From the NCBI GenBank assembly GCA_900545715.1, contig URAJ01000005.1:35637-99636 (forward strand): a stretch of 64,000 nucleotides of DNA, written 5' to 3'. The notes under the pieces are model-generated. The model was not told the origin of the DNA. It was given only the letters and a program-made list of their open reading frames with translations, and searched no databases. Shown in pieces: positions 56,461 to 64,000 of this stretch. The DNA is from an uncultured Opitutales bacterium (lineage in GTDB: Bacteria > Verrucomicrobiota > Verrucomicrobiia > Opitutales > Intestinicryptomonadaceae). Each line of letters starts with the position of its first letter. Position 1 is the first letter of the stretch. A program made the translations under genes and the position numbers.

Positions 56461-58434
56461 TTACGCCTCGGCGCGAATTTCTTTAATGCACGCCATCTTG
56501 TCGCCGTTAGTCGCAAGCACATCAACTCTAATGCCTTTTACCCTAACCGGCTCAAAAGTGTGCGCGCGCAGCTTCTGGTAGTTGCCCTTAATACTCGCGA
56601 GCGTCTTTTCAGAACCGTCTTCAAGAATGCCCACAATATTGTAGTCGCGCACGAGCTTTGGCTGCGGCGCCCTAACCATTGTGGAGAGCAGATGATTCGA
56701 GCCGCTCTGCGACAGCGGCGTCCACCCGGACTCAAATGTAAGCCTCACTTGCGAGATTTTTTGCGGCGACTTCCAATCGAGCCTTATCCACGGCTTGCTC
56801 GACGCCTCTGCAAGCCACCTGTTCTTGTTTTCTTTCGGCGAATCGAGAGTGACTCCCGTAAGGACGTTTTCAGGTGAAGTGCCGAAGGCGCTCGACGAAG
56901 CGCTCGCTTTCGCCGCGCGCGCCAAGTCTGCAGGGTCCTCGTTTTTTATGCCTATTATTGTCTGGTCGTTTCTCAGAAGGCGCTGCTGGAGTTTTTTTAC
57001 GAGTTTTGGGTCGGCGCGCAAGCCTGCGGGAGTGACACCCTCCTCCATGCATATGGCAGCCGCCGTTCCAACGGCCTGCCCCACCGCCGCGCATGTTGAC
57101 ATCACGCGCGTGGACGAGAACGCTACATGCGAGCAGCTTATATTGCGCCCCGCCATCATTAGGTTGTCAAAATCCTTCGAGTAGGTAGTGCCATAGGGTA
57201 TATTATAGAAGTTTGTCTTCCAAGTCTGGCGGCACGGATGCCTATCGGAAGCGTAAAATCCCTTAGCTGGATGGTCGTCGAGCGTCCAGCCTCCGACGGC
57301 GATTGCATCGTCGAATGTCTTCCACTTGCCCTCGATATCCTGCTGGGTTAGAATCTGACCGCCGACAACGCGGTAGGTATCGCGGCGCCCGGGCACCATG
57401 CCTATCGTTTCGAGGGCTATGTTTTCGACGTCCGAGTACTTGCCGCTATTTTTTATGTAGTCCCACACGCCCATTACAATCGAGAGAAGCTCGAACCTTA
57501 GCATTTCGTTGTCGCGTATGGCGTCGTAAATCCCGCCGAGCTCCACCCACCAATATCCGTAATAGAGGCCGTCGCCACTTATTCCCTTGAATTTCATAAG
57601 CTCGGGCGTCATTTTTTTCGCCCACGGCGGGGGGGTAAACGGCATTGGCTTGTCGTGCTTGCGCATGGAAATCATGAGCGTAGAGCCTTGGCGGGTGCCA
57701 ATCTCGTCAAAATCCGCGAGCGACTCCCCGAAAGCCTTGGAGCCTTCGCGCCCCGACATTACCTCGGCCCCCGCCTCCATCGCGAGCCTCGAATCCCCCG
57801 TGGAATCGACGTATATCTTGGCCTTGATTCTATAAATATTGCGGGTTGTATCTGAGCGCACCCAGACTGCCTCTATGTTTCTGCCGGAAGTTTCCACGCG
57901 GTATAGGGTGGAGTCGAGCATAAGGGTGAGATTCGGCTCTGTGACGCATTTGTCGTAAAGAATGAAATCCCACATCTCCCAAGCAAGCTGCGGGTTGTGG
58001 GCGGCGTTTTCGAGCTTTAACTCCTCGATTATGCCGCCCTCGCGCCAGCCTGTCACGCCGGGGTTTACGCCGAGCGGGTGCATTCTTATTTCGCTGCTTG
58101 AATTGCCGCCGAGCCGCGACCTGTCTTGCACGAGTATAACCTTTTTACCAGCTCTCGCCGCGCTGAGCGCCGCCGCTATTCCGGAAAGGCCGCCGCCCGC
58201 CACGAGCAAATCGCACTCCAAATCTGCGCGGCGCATGAGTTTTTCGCCCTCAGCCGAACCGGGGGCTGATTTAGGCTGCAATTTCGCGAGCCTCTTTGAA
58301 TTTTCGTCGGAAGGTAGTGGCCTTGCCAGTACCTGCGGCGCAGTTATTATCGCCGAATATCCAAGCACTGTTGCCGCCGACGCCGCGAGAAAGTTTCGGC
58401 GCCCTATTTTGTTTCCAGAATTTTTATATTTCAT
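56461..58434 (-). CDS. Tat-exported FAD-dependent oxidoreductase with C-terminal discoidin-like domain
   Basis: A protein of about 657 residues. A twin-arginine signal (GRRNFLAASAATVLG) precedes a Rossmann FAD site, LVAGGGLSGIAAALSAARAG, and the RLGGNSSSEIRMH segment typical of the FAD_oxidored (PF12831-like) group. Late segments GRNISCSHVAFSSTRVMSTCAAVGQAVGTAA close the FAD domain. The last ~110 residues (SSKPWIRLDWKSPQKISQVRLTFES) resemble an F5/8 type C (discoidin) sugar-binding domain. Fused carbohydrate binding suggests oxidation or lyase-type action on glycans. The ATG at 58434 is used; an in-frame TTG at 58452 is less likely because TATAAA lies 6 nt before the ATG. Confidence 0.85.
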   Translation of the reverse strand: MKYKNSGNKIGRRNFLAASAATVLGYSAIITAPQVLARPLPSDENSKRLAKLQPKSAPGSAEGEKLMRRADLECDLLVAGGGLSGIAAALSAARAGKKVILVQDRSRLGGNSSSEIRMHPLGVNPGVTGWREGGIIEELKLENAAHNPQLAWEMWDFILYDKCVTEPNLTLMLDSTLYRVETSGRNIEAVWVRSDTTRNIYRIKAKIYVDSTGDSRLAMEAGAEVMSGREGSKAFGESLADFDEIGTRQGSTLMISMRKHDKPMPFTPPPWAKKMTPELMKFKGISGDGLYYGYWWVELGGIYDAIRDNEMLRFELLSIVMGVWDYIKNSGKYSDVENIALETIGMVPGRRDTYRVVGGQILTQQDIEGKWKTFDDAIAVGGWTLDDHPAKGFYASDRHPCRQTWKTNFYNIPYGTTYSKDFDNLMMAGRNISCSHVAFSSTRVMSTCAAVGQAVGTAAAICMEEGVTPAGLRADPKLVKKLQQRLLRNDQTIIGIKNEDPADLARAAKASASSSAFGTSPENVLTGVTLDSPKENKNRWLAEASSKPWIRLDWKSPQKISQVRLTFESGWTPLSQSGSNHLLSTMVRAPQPKLVRDYNIVGILEDGSEKTLASIKGNYQKLRAHTFEPVRVKGIRVDVLATNGDKMACIKEIRAEA

Positions 58435-58440
58435 TGCGTC

Positions 58441-58446
58441 TTTATA
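58441..58446 (-). promoter_or_regulatory. -10 box abutting the FAD-enzyme start
   Basis: TATAAA (5 of 6) lies exactly 6 nt before the ATG at 58434. No matching -35 was found at 16-18 nt. Confidence 0.35.
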
Positions 58447-58818
58447 TTTCAAAAAAGCTTAAAATATTCCTATCTTTTTTTCCAATAAAAATTTTCACAA
58501 AAATATTTTAGAAGCGTCCATGCTTTCCGAGAGGATCGGAAAAGGAAAATAATATTTCTCGGTTTAGAGCGCTTGCAGATACGTATTATTGGAGGATTCC
58601 GCACGATTTCTTGCGGGGCCTATCGATTTTTTTTTGCGGTTTTATTTAATCTTTCAACGCTTTGCCGTATGCCGCATATTTCCAAGATATTACAGATTCT
58701 TATAAAACCTCAAATTAACGCCAATTCCCAAATACTTTTCCTCCCCTCTCCCAACTGTCCAATATGCCGAGAATTCGGGAACTAAAAAAAAGTTAAAAAA
58801 AAAGCTTGAATTCCGAAA

Positions 58819-58844
58819 TATAGGGTATAGGGGTACACCCTATA
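58819..58844 (+). promoter_or_regulatory. Probable CsoR-family operator
   Basis: An 8-bp inverted repeat, TATAGGGT / ACCCTATA, with a 10-nt spacer containing a GGGG tract (AGGGGT). The G-tract palindrome fits the operators of CsoR/RcnR repressors. It ends 18 bp before the regulator's ATG, where bound repressor would block transcription. Confidence 0.65.
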
Positions 58845-58862
58845 AAATAAAAACAAAAAACT

Positions 58863-59129
58863 ATGACAAGAACTCCGAAAGAAAAAAAGAAAATGTGCGC
58901 CCGCGTAAAGCGCATCGAAGGCCAAATAAAGACGCTCGAAAAAATGATCGAGCGCGACGCCCCGTGCGTCGAAGTAATGCGCCTGATAAACTCCGCGACA
59001 GGCGCGCTAAAAGGGCTGCTTACAAAGGTAGTCACAGACCATCTGAACGGCTGCATTTCATCTGTAATATCAAAGAAGGACTCCGCCCTCATCGACGAGC
59101 TTTCCGACTTTTTCAAAACTTTAAAATAA
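58863..59129 (+). CDS. CsoR-type metal-sensing repressor
   Basis: An 88-residue all-helical protein of the CsoR/RcnR/FrmR (DUF156) family: ARVKRIEGQIKTLEKMIE, then DAPCVEVMRLINSATGALKGL. The metal ligands are Cys35, His60 and Cys64, with the 25- and 4-residue spacing of Cu(I)-sensing CsoR, and there is no His3 of RcnR. It should release the operator just upstream when Cu(I) binds. It is followed 5 bp later by the ATPase gene and thus controls its own operon. Confidence 0.87.
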   Translation: MTRTPKEKKKMCARVKRIEGQIKTLEKMIERDAPCVEVMRLINSATGALKGLLTKVVTDHLNGCISSVISKKDSALIDELSDFFKTLK

Positions 59130-59134
59130 GGCGT

Positions 59135-61285
59135 ATGAAAGACAATAAAGAAAACCACGGCTGCTGCTGCGAAAAAAATGGCGCGGCAAAAATCGGAAAA
59201 GAATCCGACAGCGCCCAGGAACACTGCAATTGCGGCGATTCCGAGAGCGGCTCGGGAAAATGCTGCTGCGGACACGAAGAAAACGCGCACTCATGCCGCT
59301 GCACTGAAAATTCGGGACACTCCGAAGGGCACTGCTGCTGCAAAGGCTCCCACAAGTCTCGCGGATGCTGCCAATCCGAAGGCGGGATAAAATACCACGG
59401 GCTTAAATTGTGGGTGTCCGCCGCATCAATCGTCGCAAGCTTCATTGCGGGCTTTTATGCGGATTCAATCCCATACTACCCGCTTACGGACCCCGCGTGG
59501 ATAGCCGTAATTTTATGCTCTATTCCGATATTCCGCGCGGCGGGCGAATCGCTCTTCCGCGACGGGAAGATAACGAGCGCACTGCTTGTAAGCATCGCAA
59601 TGATAGGGGCATTCGCGCTACAAATAGCGGAGTTGTCGGGCTTGGAACACGGCGCTGGGCACGCGCACGAAAGCTACATTTTCGTCGTCGCAGAAATCGC
59701 GTTTCTAATGTCGCTCGGGGAATGGCTTGAAGACCGCACCGTTAAAAAGTCGAGAAGCGGCATTGAGTCGCTCGCAAAACTTCTACCTAAAACTGCGATT
59801 GTAAAAGACGGAGATTCGGAAATAGAAATCCCCGCAAGCGAAATTAAAAAGGGTCAAACAGTATGTGTCAAAGCGGGCTATGTATTTCCGGCAGACGCAA
59901 AAATCATTAGCGGAAAATCGAGCGTCGATGAATCCTCAATAACTGGCGAGAGCGTCCCTGTGGAAAAATCCGCGGGCGACACTGTTTACGCGGGCACCAC
60001 AAACATAACAGGCTACCTTGAAGTTGTAGCCCTTAAAAATGCGGACGACTCCGAAATGTCGAAACTCGCAAAGCTCGTAGAGGAAGCCGCCGGACAAAAA
60101 GCCCCGATATCGAGAACCGCCGACAGATGGGCGGCGGCGGTAATTCCTGCGGCAATCGCAACCGCAATCGCCGTATTTTTTGCGGCGCATTTCGCGCTCG
60201 GCATTCCGTGGATTGAATCTGCAATAAGGGGAGTAACAATCCTCGTGGTCTTCTGCCCGTGCGCCTTCGTTCTCGCAACCCCGACTGCCATTGCGGCGGG
60301 CCTTGGAAACGCTGCCAAACGCGGAATACTCGTAAAAAGCGGCACGGCTCTTGAAACCCTCGCAGGAATAACAAAAGTTTTCTTCGACAAAACCGGAACT
60401 CTCACCGAAGCCAAAATGCGCGTAGAGATTTTTGAGACTGCCGAAGGTTTCGACCGGAAGGAAATTGCCGCCCTCGCGGCGGGCGCGGAAATGCGCTCGG
60501 AACACCCGATAGGCAAAGCCGTATTCAACTTCTCCAAGGAAATAGCCGAGCCTATTTCACCGTCGAGCACCGCTTCCGTAGCGGGAGTTGGCATTGAGGC
60601 GGAGTTCGGGAACAAAAAAGTATCGCTCGAAAAGCCCTCCGAAGACAGCCCGCTCGCTAAAAAGCTGAAACTGTCCGGCTTTACGGCGGTAGTTATGAAA
60701 ATCGACGGAAAGGAAGCGGCCGTATTCGGAGTGTCGGACACTATAAGGCCCACTGCGAAAGCCGCCGTCGAGCGCCTTGAAAAAATGGGCCTTGAATGCG
60801 CAATAATAAGCGGAGACAACCGCCCTGCCGCAGAGAAAATCGCAAAAGCCGCCTCAATAAAGAAAGTTTTTGCACCGGTTCTTCCAGCCCAAAAACTTGA
60901 AATTATATCAAAAGCCCGCCAAAGCGGAGAGAAAGTCTGCATGGTAGGCGACGGCGTAAACGACGCCCCCGCCCTTGCAAACGCCGACTCATCCATGGCC
61001 GTAGCCTCGCTGAAAAACGACCTCGCGATAGAGTCCGCGCAAATATCAATAGCGGGGACGGATCTAACTGCCATACCGTACGCCGTAAACTTGTCAAAGG
61101 CGTCCCTTGTGACAATTAAGACAAACATTGTATTCTCTGTCGCGCTAAACCTGACATCGGTGGTGCTCGCATTCTTTGGAGTCATAAACCCCGTTGCGGG
61201 GGCGCTGATACACAATATGTCTTCGGTATGCGTCGTCTTAAACTCCGCAAGGCTGTTGAAATGGCGCGACCGCATTAGTGGATAA
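59135..61285 (+). CDS. P1B-type heavy-metal ATPase with Cys/His-rich N terminus
   Basis: A 716-residue pump. Residues 8-88 hold 15 Cys (including CCC at 10-12, 43-45 and 67-69, and CC at 78-79) and 8 His, replacing the usual HMA domain. A typical P1B core follows: TGES (270-273), FCPCAF with the metal-binding CPC (374-376), DKTGTLT (418-424), SEHP in EMRSEHPIG, and GDGVNDAPALANAD. The last helices contain NMSSVCVVLNSARLL. An external loop carries LEHGAGHAHES. CPC plus CsoR-type control points to Cu(I) export, but the helix-8 motif also resembles Zn/Cd pumps, so specificity is open. An upstream in-frame opening (58895) lies inside csoR and is ignored. Confidence 0.92.
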   Translation: MKDNKENHGCCCEKNGAAKIGKESDSAQEHCNCGDSESGSGKCCCGHEENAHSCRCTENSGHSEGHCCCKGSHKSRGCCQSEGGIKYHGLKLWVSAASIVASFIAGFYADSIPYYPLTDPAWIAVILCSIPIFRAAGESLFRDGKITSALLVSIAMIGAFALQIAELSGLEHGAGHAHESYIFVVAEIAFLMSLGEWLEDRTVKKSRSGIESLAKLLPKTAIVKDGDSEIEIPASEIKKGQTVCVKAGYVFPADAKIISGKSSVDESSITGESVPVEKSAGDTVYAGTTNITGYLEVVALKNADDSEMSKLAKLVEEAAGQKAPISRTADRWAAAVIPAAIATAIAVFFAAHFALGIPWIESAIRGVTILVVFCPCAFVLATPTAIAAGLGNAAKRGILVKSGTALETLAGITKVFFDKTGTLTEAKMRVEIFETAEGFDRKEIAALAAGAEMRSEHPIGKAVFNFSKEIAEPISPSSTASVAGVGIEAEFGNKKVSLEKPSEDSPLAKKLKLSGFTAVVMKIDGKEAAVFGVSDTIRPTAKAAVERLEKMGLECAIISGDNRPAAEKIAKAASIKKVFAPVLPAQKLEIISKARQSGEKVCMVGDGVNDAPALANADSSMAVASLKNDLAIESAQISIAGTDLTAIPYAVNLSKASLVTIKTNIVFSVALNLTSVVLAFFGVINPVAGALIHNMSSVCVVLNSARLLKWRDRISG

Positions 61286-61318
61286 TCCGCCTCCTACTCA
61301 GCTACATTAAAATAAAAG

Positions 61319-61357
61319 ACGTCCCGCGCAAAAACTTTTCGCGCGGGACTTTTTTTT
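61319..61357 (+). terminator. Terminator of the metal-ATPase operon
   Basis: GTCCCGCGC and GCGCGGGAC form a perfect 9-bp stem, then eight T. It lies about 35 bp past the ATPase stop. Confidence 0.9.
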
Positions 61358-61410
61358 CATTCGGAAATATGAATGCGTTTAACTTTGCGGGCAAGCCGCA
61401 CACGCAAAAT

Positions 61411-61443
61411 AAAAATCCCGGAACGCAGCCGCCCGGGATTTTT
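61411..61443. terminator. Bidirectional terminator of gltA
   Basis: A perfect 11-bp stem, AAAAATCCCGG / CCGGGATTTTT, with an 11-nt loop, close to the end of the citrate synthase gene on the minus strand. The A and T runs serve both directions. Confidence 0.85.
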
Positions 61444-61454
61444 CAATGCCGCCT

Positions 61455-62837
61455 TTAAGCTCTCGCCGAGGCGTTTTCAGACGCTCCGCCGCCGAAAGAC
61501 TTATGCTCGTCCGACTCGTAATCAGCCGAGATTTCTCCCTCGCGGTATCTCATTTTTATGTAATCGCGCGGAGCCGGCCCCGTGTACACTTGGCGCGGCC
61601 TTATAATCCTCCCCTTCGGGTTGGATGCGACTTCCCTCCAATGGGCTATCCAGCCAGGCATTCTGCCTATTGCGAACATTACGGTGAACATATCCAAAGG
61701 CATTCCTATGGCCTTCAAGATTATTCCGCTGTAAAAATCGACATTGGGATAGAGGTTTCTATCGATAAAGTAGCTGTCGCTGCGGGCTTTTTCTTCGAGG
61801 CGCTGCGCTATATCCAATAGCGGGTCCTTCAATTTTACTATTTTCAGAACCCTCTCGGCGGCTTCGCGGAGAATTTTTGCGCGCGGGTCGTAGGTCTTGT
61901 AAAGCCTGTGTCCAAAACCCATCAATTTAGTTTCGCCCTTCTTTGCGCGCGCTATGTACTTGGAGCCGTCGTCGCCCGACTTGTGTATCTCCTCGAGCAT
62001 CTGAATTACGCGCATATTCGCCCCGCCGTGCAGAGGCCCCCAAAGGGCGCAAACGCCCGCCGATACAGACGCGAATAGGTTGGCGCCGGAGCTTGCCACC
62101 ATGCGGACTGTTGATGTCGAGCAGTTTTGCTCGTGGTCGGCGTGCAGCAATAGAATCAAATCGAGCGCCTTCGTTATATCGTCGTGCGGATAGTATTCGT
62201 GGTAGGGCTCGGTGAACATCATATGCAAAAAGTTCTGGCTGTATCCCAAGTCCCTCTTTGGATATATGAGCGGCAGGCCGTTTTTCATTCTATACGCCAT
62301 TGCGGATATTGTGCGCACTTTGCTAAGCAGAAGCGCCGCGGCGTCGTCAAAATGCTCCAGATCCTGCTCGCGCTGGTTTGTCACCATATAAGGATAATAG
62401 CAGCCCACCGAATTTAAGAGCGACGACAGTATCGCCATCGGGTGCGCGGTAAACGGGAAGCCGCCGTCAAAGAAGTGCATCATTCCCTCGTGGAGGCTCG
62501 CGTTGCGCAGAACTTTTTGGGAGAAGTTGCTCATCTCCTTGCGGGTGGGCAATTCGCCGTATATTATAAGATACGCGGTTTCAATGAAAGTCGAATTTGC
62601 CGCGATTACCTCTATCGGGATTCCCCTATAACTGAGCTTGCCCTTTTCACCGTCGATATATGTTATGCTGCTTTTGCATGAACCAGTGTTCGCCAGACCT
62701 TCGTCGAGCGTAATATATCCCGTGCGGGAACGAAGCGTGGATATATCTATGGCCTTATTCCCTTCGGTTCCGCTGACAACGGGGAAATCGAAACTTTTCC
62801 CGTTGAGGGTTATGATTGCCTTTTCTGATTCGCTCAT
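61455..62837 (-). CDS. gltA: Citrate synthase
   Basis: A 460-residue type II citrate synthase. The N-terminal domain has ALFDIS-like content ([47 protein letters not shown]), and the catalytic His/His/Asp motifs are in [31 protein letters not shown] and [17 protein letters not shown]. It condenses oxaloacetate and acetyl-CoA at the entry to the TCA cycle. A leader of about 25 nt has TATAAA upstream and a partial SD (AAAGG). It is followed by a strong terminator. Confidence 0.96.
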   Translation of the reverse strand: MSESEKAIITLNGKSFDFPVVSGTEGNKAIDISTLRSRTGYITLDEGLANTGSCKSSITYIDGEKGKLSYRGIPIEVIAANSTFIETAYLIIYGELPTRKEMSNFSQKVLRNASLHEGMMHFFDGGFPFTAHPMAILSSLLNSVGCYYPYMVTNQREQDLEHFDDAAALLLSKVRTISAMAYRMKNGLPLIYPKRDLGYSQNFLHMMFTEPYHEYYPHDDITKALDLILLLHADHEQNCSTSTVRMVASSGANLFASVSAGVCALWGPLHGGANMRVIQMLEEIHKSGDDGSKYIARAKKGETKLMGFGHRLYKTYDPRAKILREAAERVLKIVKLKDPLLDIAQRLEEKARSDSYFIDRNLYPNVDFYSGIILKAIGMPLDMFTVMFAIGRMPGWIAHWREVASNPKGRIIRPRQVYTGPAPRDYIKMRYREGEISADYESDEHKSFGGGASENASARA

Positions 62838-62973
62838 AAAAAATGCCTTTCGAGAGTTGGGGTTTTATAATCCATTTAAAAGGGTAAATGTGCAATAAAA
62901 AAAATGTCGGCGCAAATAGGCGCACACGCGGCCGAATAAGCCGCGGAATGTACAGTTTGGCGCGTTAATGCAG

Positions 62974-63744
62974 CTAAAAATGCTTTCTCGCCTCGTATGC
63001 CGCTCCGATTATTCCGGCCCTGTTTTCAAGCTTGGCTATTGCGATATCGCAATCAACCTTTATGTATTTTAAGAATTTCTCGCTCTTGGAAGCCACGCCG
63101 CCGCCTATTATTATGAGATCCGGCCAGCACAGCGAATGGAGGTATTCGAGATATTGATTGAAGCGGCTCGCCCACTGTTGCCAGGACAAATCGTGGGATT
63201 TTCTCGCGGCGTCGGAGCAAATTTTCTCGGCGGAGACGTATTTTTTTATGTTTTTGTCGCGCATGCGGAGGTGTCCGAATTCGAGATTCGGCACAAGCGT
63301 GCGGTTTGAAAACATGCTTACGCCAATTCCGGTTCCCACTGTAAGCATTATGAGAACCCCTTCATTGCGGTCTTTGCCTATGCCGAAATTTATCTCAGCG
63401 CAACCTGCGGCATCGGCGTCGTTGATTATCCACGCCTCGCAGCCGCAGGCTCTGCCTATTTCTTCGGCGAGATTTACGCCCACAAAATTTCTGCCGCCGA
63501 GGTTTGCGGCAGTCTCAATAATCTGCGACCTTATTACGCCCGGGAACCCGCAACCTATCGGGCCTTTCCATTTAAATCCGTCAACTATCTCGCATATTGC
63601 CGAAATTATGTTCGACGGAGTGTGCGGCGAAGGAGTTGGGATTCTAATACGGTCTCCCACAAATTCGCCCTTGACGACGTCAACCACGGCGCCTTTTACG
63701 CCGGATCCGCCTATGTCGAGTCCTAAAACGAGATTCTTACGCAT
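62974..63744 (-). CDS. ppgK: Polyphosphate glucokinase (ROK family)
   Basis: A 256-residue ROK kinase. Phosphate loop 1 is LGLDIGGSGVKGAVVD, followed by IRIPTPSPHTP and GCGFPGV, then INDADAAGCAE, LTVGTGIGVSMF and LEFGHLRM, with the catalytic Asp in NDADAAG. The TPSP and ELGH-type pattern is characteristic of PPGK, which phosphorylates glucose with polyphosphate or ATP. The start at 63744 gives MRKNLVLGLDIGG. An 18-residue upstream extension looks non-native. It precedes gltA on the same strand by 136 bp. Confidence 0.9.
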   Translation of the reverse strand: MRKNLVLGLDIGGSGVKGAVVDVVKGEFVGDRIRIPTPSPHTPSNIISAICEIVDGFKWKGPIGCGFPGVIRSQIIETAANLGGRNFVGVNLAEEIGRACGCEAWIINDADAAGCAEINFGIGKDRNEGVLIMLTVGTGIGVSMFSNRTLVPNLEFGHLRMRDKNIKKYVSAEKICSDAARKSHDLSWQQWASRFNQYLEYLHSLCWPDLIIIGGGVASKSEKFLKYIKVDCDIAIAKLENRAGIIGAAYEARKHF

Positions 63745-63863
63745 CTGTTTAAATAAATTATTTTTCTGACGCCATAACAAGCAAAATTTCATTTGCATGC
63801 AAGTTTTGAAAAAAATAGCTTGCCAAGCGCATCAATAAATGCGAGATTACAGACTTTAAAGTT

Positions 63864-63936
63864 GGTCCTGTAGCTCAGTGGTTAGAGCAGGCGACTCATA
63901 ATCGCTTGGTCAACGGTTCAAATCCGTTCAGGACCA
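63864..63936 (+). tRNA. tRNA-Met (CAT)
   Basis: A 73-nt cloverleaf with acceptor GGTCCTG / CAGGACC, D arm AGCTCAGTGGTTAGAGC, anticodon loop CTCATAA with anticodon CAT, and T arm ACGGTTCAAATCCGT. It ends in discriminator A without encoded CCA. An elongator tRNA-Met is most likely; a CAU-decoding tRNA-Ile2 is possible because the two are hard to separate by eye. It is followed by a T-rich stretch. Confidence 0.9.
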
Positions 63937-64000
63937 CTTTTTTTGGGGTCAACACCAAAGGTTGTGGAATAGGTTGATTTTTTAGATTTGTCTTTCATAG

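Larger units (their letters stand above)
58435..58862. other. 428-bp divergent region
   Basis: Upstream of both the FAD enzyme and the csoR-like gene. It is A/T-rich, with no coding sequence. It carries the metal operator at 58819-58844. Confidence 0.55.

Noticed and set aside
58435..58452. TTG start for the FAD enzyme
   Set aside because: The ATG at 58434 gives a standard Tat signal and sits 6 nt after TATAAA.
58895..59134. Longer N terminus for the P1B ATPase
   Set aside because: The extension overlaps csoR in another frame and is Arg/Lys-rich nonsense; the ATG at 59135 begins right after csoR.
62927..62945. CGCGGC/GCCGCG hairpin between ppgK and gltA as a terminator
   Set aside because: It is not followed by a T run on the minus strand, so it is not called.

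Overview
The window looks like a chromosomal segment of a Gram-negative member of the Verrucomicrobiota, probably Opitutae-like and host- or gut-associated. This is inferred from the gene content, not from a marker search. The evidence is two PEP-CTERM proteins (PEP motif, short transmembrane helix, Arg-rich tail), a Minf_1886-type protein (a family known from Verrucomicrobia and Planctomycetes) heading the SUF operon, an A-F-G-DUF4340 ABC operon, many secreted carbohydrate-active proteins, and weak or absent Shine-Dalgarno (SD) sequences at many starts. No phage, insertion sequence, CRISPR array or rRNA was seen.

Layout. 1-4.5 kb (minus): a Gld-type ABC operon ending in a partial DUF4340 gene. 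4.7-10.3 kb: a carrier protein, rsmE, and a run of secreted proteins (an unknown protein, a nucleoside hydrolase, an alpha/beta hydrolase, a double ABM-domain protein) closed by a terminator. 10.7-16 kb: an O-antigen-ligase-like membrane protein, a DJ-1/PfpI protein, an alpha/beta hydrolase, ksgA, mazG and a YgjP-like metalloprotease. 16.3-21.7 kb: a secreted unknown with a paralogue at 49 kb, tRNA-Tyr, an LVIVD beta-propeller and a Sel1-repeat lipoprotein. 21.9-24.4 kb: GDP-L-fucose synthesis (gmd, fcl) and a tiny secreted repeat protein. 24.9-31.2 kb (minus): NfeD protease, NfeD-C, FloA, an anchored unknown and glgB. 31.5-38.6 kb (minus): sufD, sufB, sufC, a Minf_1886 protein and carB. 38.8-46.6 kb (minus): a GH30 enzyme, two PEP-CTERM proteins and a GH13 debranching enzyme. 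46.6-52.2 kb: a DivIC/FtsB-like protein, ruvC, a nucleotidyltransferase, the second paralogue, P-II, a gamma-carbonic-anhydrase-like protein and trmB. 53-58.4 kb: a sigma-28-like factor, NamZ-type muramidase, a nitroreductase and a Tat-exported FAD enzyme. 58.8-61.3 kb: a CsoR-type regulator and a P1B ATPase behind a G/C-rich palindromic operator. 61.4-64 kb: citrate synthase, polyphosphate glucokinase and tRNA-Met.

The metabolic picture is a polysaccharide-using heterotroph. Exported glycosidases, a nucleoside hydrolase and a muramidase would feed sugars inward. Glycogen is branched and debranched (glgB, GH13), glucose is phosphorylated with polyphosphate or ATP (ROK kinase), and GDP-fucose plus an O-antigen-ligase-like protein suggest a fucosylated surface glycan.

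The points that most deserve follow-up are: (1) a recurring arrangement in which a -10 box lies 5-7 nt before the ATG, suggesting leaderless mRNAs; (2) a P1B ATPase whose usual HMA domain is replaced by a metallothionein-like tail of 15 Cys and 8 His, with a visible operator; (3) a sigma-factor gene whose SD is separated from the ATG by a perfect hairpin; (4) a thrice-repeated KSGGSRWQ module in the NfeD protease; (5) an undescribed secreted paralogue pair sharing a WGEFF core; and (6) several decaying tandem DNA repeats in gaps.
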